Shown here: positions 40,048 through 40,198 of the stretch, one piece after another | Numbering within the stretch: the stretch's first letter is position 1 | How the letters are laid out: the number at the start of each line of letters is the position of its first letter | Virus record (IMG/VR): IMGVR_UViG_3300025468_000005 | Coordinates: 1-40,198 of that record | Reading direction: 5' to 3' (one strand) | Source of the DNA: a virus | Length of the DNA stretch: 40,198 nucleotides | The notes under the pieces: generated by a model | The model's input: the letters and a program-made list of their open reading frames with translations, nothing else | Told to the model about the DNA's origin: nothing | The model's database searches: none | Made by a program: the position numbers and the translations under genes

Positions 40048-40198
40048 ATGTTTAATTCAGAAACCGCACAAGGTAAATGGCAGCCAATTTTAGAACACGC
40101 TGCAATTCCTGAAATTACAGATACATACCGTAAATCGGTAACTGCTGTATTATTAGAAAACCAAGAAAAAGCAATGACAGAAGAACGTTCTGCAATGG
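40048..40198 (+). CDS. 23: Major capsid protein gp23, N-terminal part
   Basis: Fifty codons are inside the window, starting at ATG 40048 after TAGGAG (40034-40039). The visible sequence, FNSETAQGKWQPILEHAAIP then EITDTYRKSVTAVLLENQEK, matches the gp23 start in marine T4-like phages (WxPxLEHxxxPxIxDxYRxxVTAxLLENQEK). gp23 builds the hexamers of the head shell and is trimmed at its N-terminus by gp21. It lies 24 bases after gp22 without its own TATAAATA box in the gap. The gene runs off the right edge. Confidence 0.92.
   Translation, partial: MFNSETAQGKWQPILEHAAIPEITDTYRKSVTAVLLENQEKAMTEERSAM

Noticed and set aside
1-40198. tRNA genes, insertion sequences, integrase or attachment sites
   Set aside because: No cloverleaf-like sequence, transposase, recombinase or direct-repeat boundary was noticed; gaps between genes are all shorter than about 150 bases.

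Overview
The window is a 40 kb piece of an AT-rich, T4-like contractile-tailed phage (myovirus). Apart from one antisense promoter-like site, everything sits on the plus strand. It covers most of the late virion module in the order typical of marine relatives of T4 (cyanophage and Pelagibacter-phage type): end of a probable hub gene, PAAR spike tip, gp25, gp6, a gp7-position protein, gp8, two very large baseplate/tail proteins, a long tail-fibre locus, gp13, gp14, gp15, gp16, gp17, gp18, gp19, gp20, two small prohead core genes, gp21, gp22 and the start of gp23. The host cannot be named from this sequence. Low GC and the relationship to exo-T4 marine phages point to a marine, AT-rich bacterial host.

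Layout. Positions 1-12.4 kb: baseplate and tail-tip genes. 12.4-24.0 kb: an accessory locus of short fibre-like genes, two tandem duplicated genes each with seven ~53-residue propeller-like repeats, a third propeller-like protein, a large LamG-containing fibre and three small chaperone-like genes; it closes with the only strong intrinsic terminator (about 24.0 kb). 24.1-28.0 kb: a fibre with a cupredoxin-like insert and an S74 self-cleaving chaperone, plus smaller fibre-type proteins. 28.0-30.5 kb: neck and tail completion (gp13, gp14, gp15). 30.5-34.0 kb: terminase. 34.0-40.2 kb: sheath, tube, portal and head assembly genes.

Regulation. Exact copies of the T4 late-promoter box TATAAATA lie in front of many genes and often contain the stop codon of the preceding gene. 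This suggests middle/late transcription through a gp55-like sigma factor. No tRNA, CRISPR array, insertion sequence or integrase was seen.

Most unusual feature. The large terminase gene is fractured. Its N-terminal part ends in a 34-residue N-intein, a complete homing-endonuclease-like gene follows in another frame, and the C-terminal part begins with a ~124-residue C-intein. The break falls inside the Walker A motif, between Lys and the conserved Ser, so a working DNA-packaging motor should need protein trans-splicing. A second surprise is a perfect consensus sigma70 promoter on the minus strand between gp15 and gp16, pointing into the neck genes with no credible minus-strand gene in front of it.
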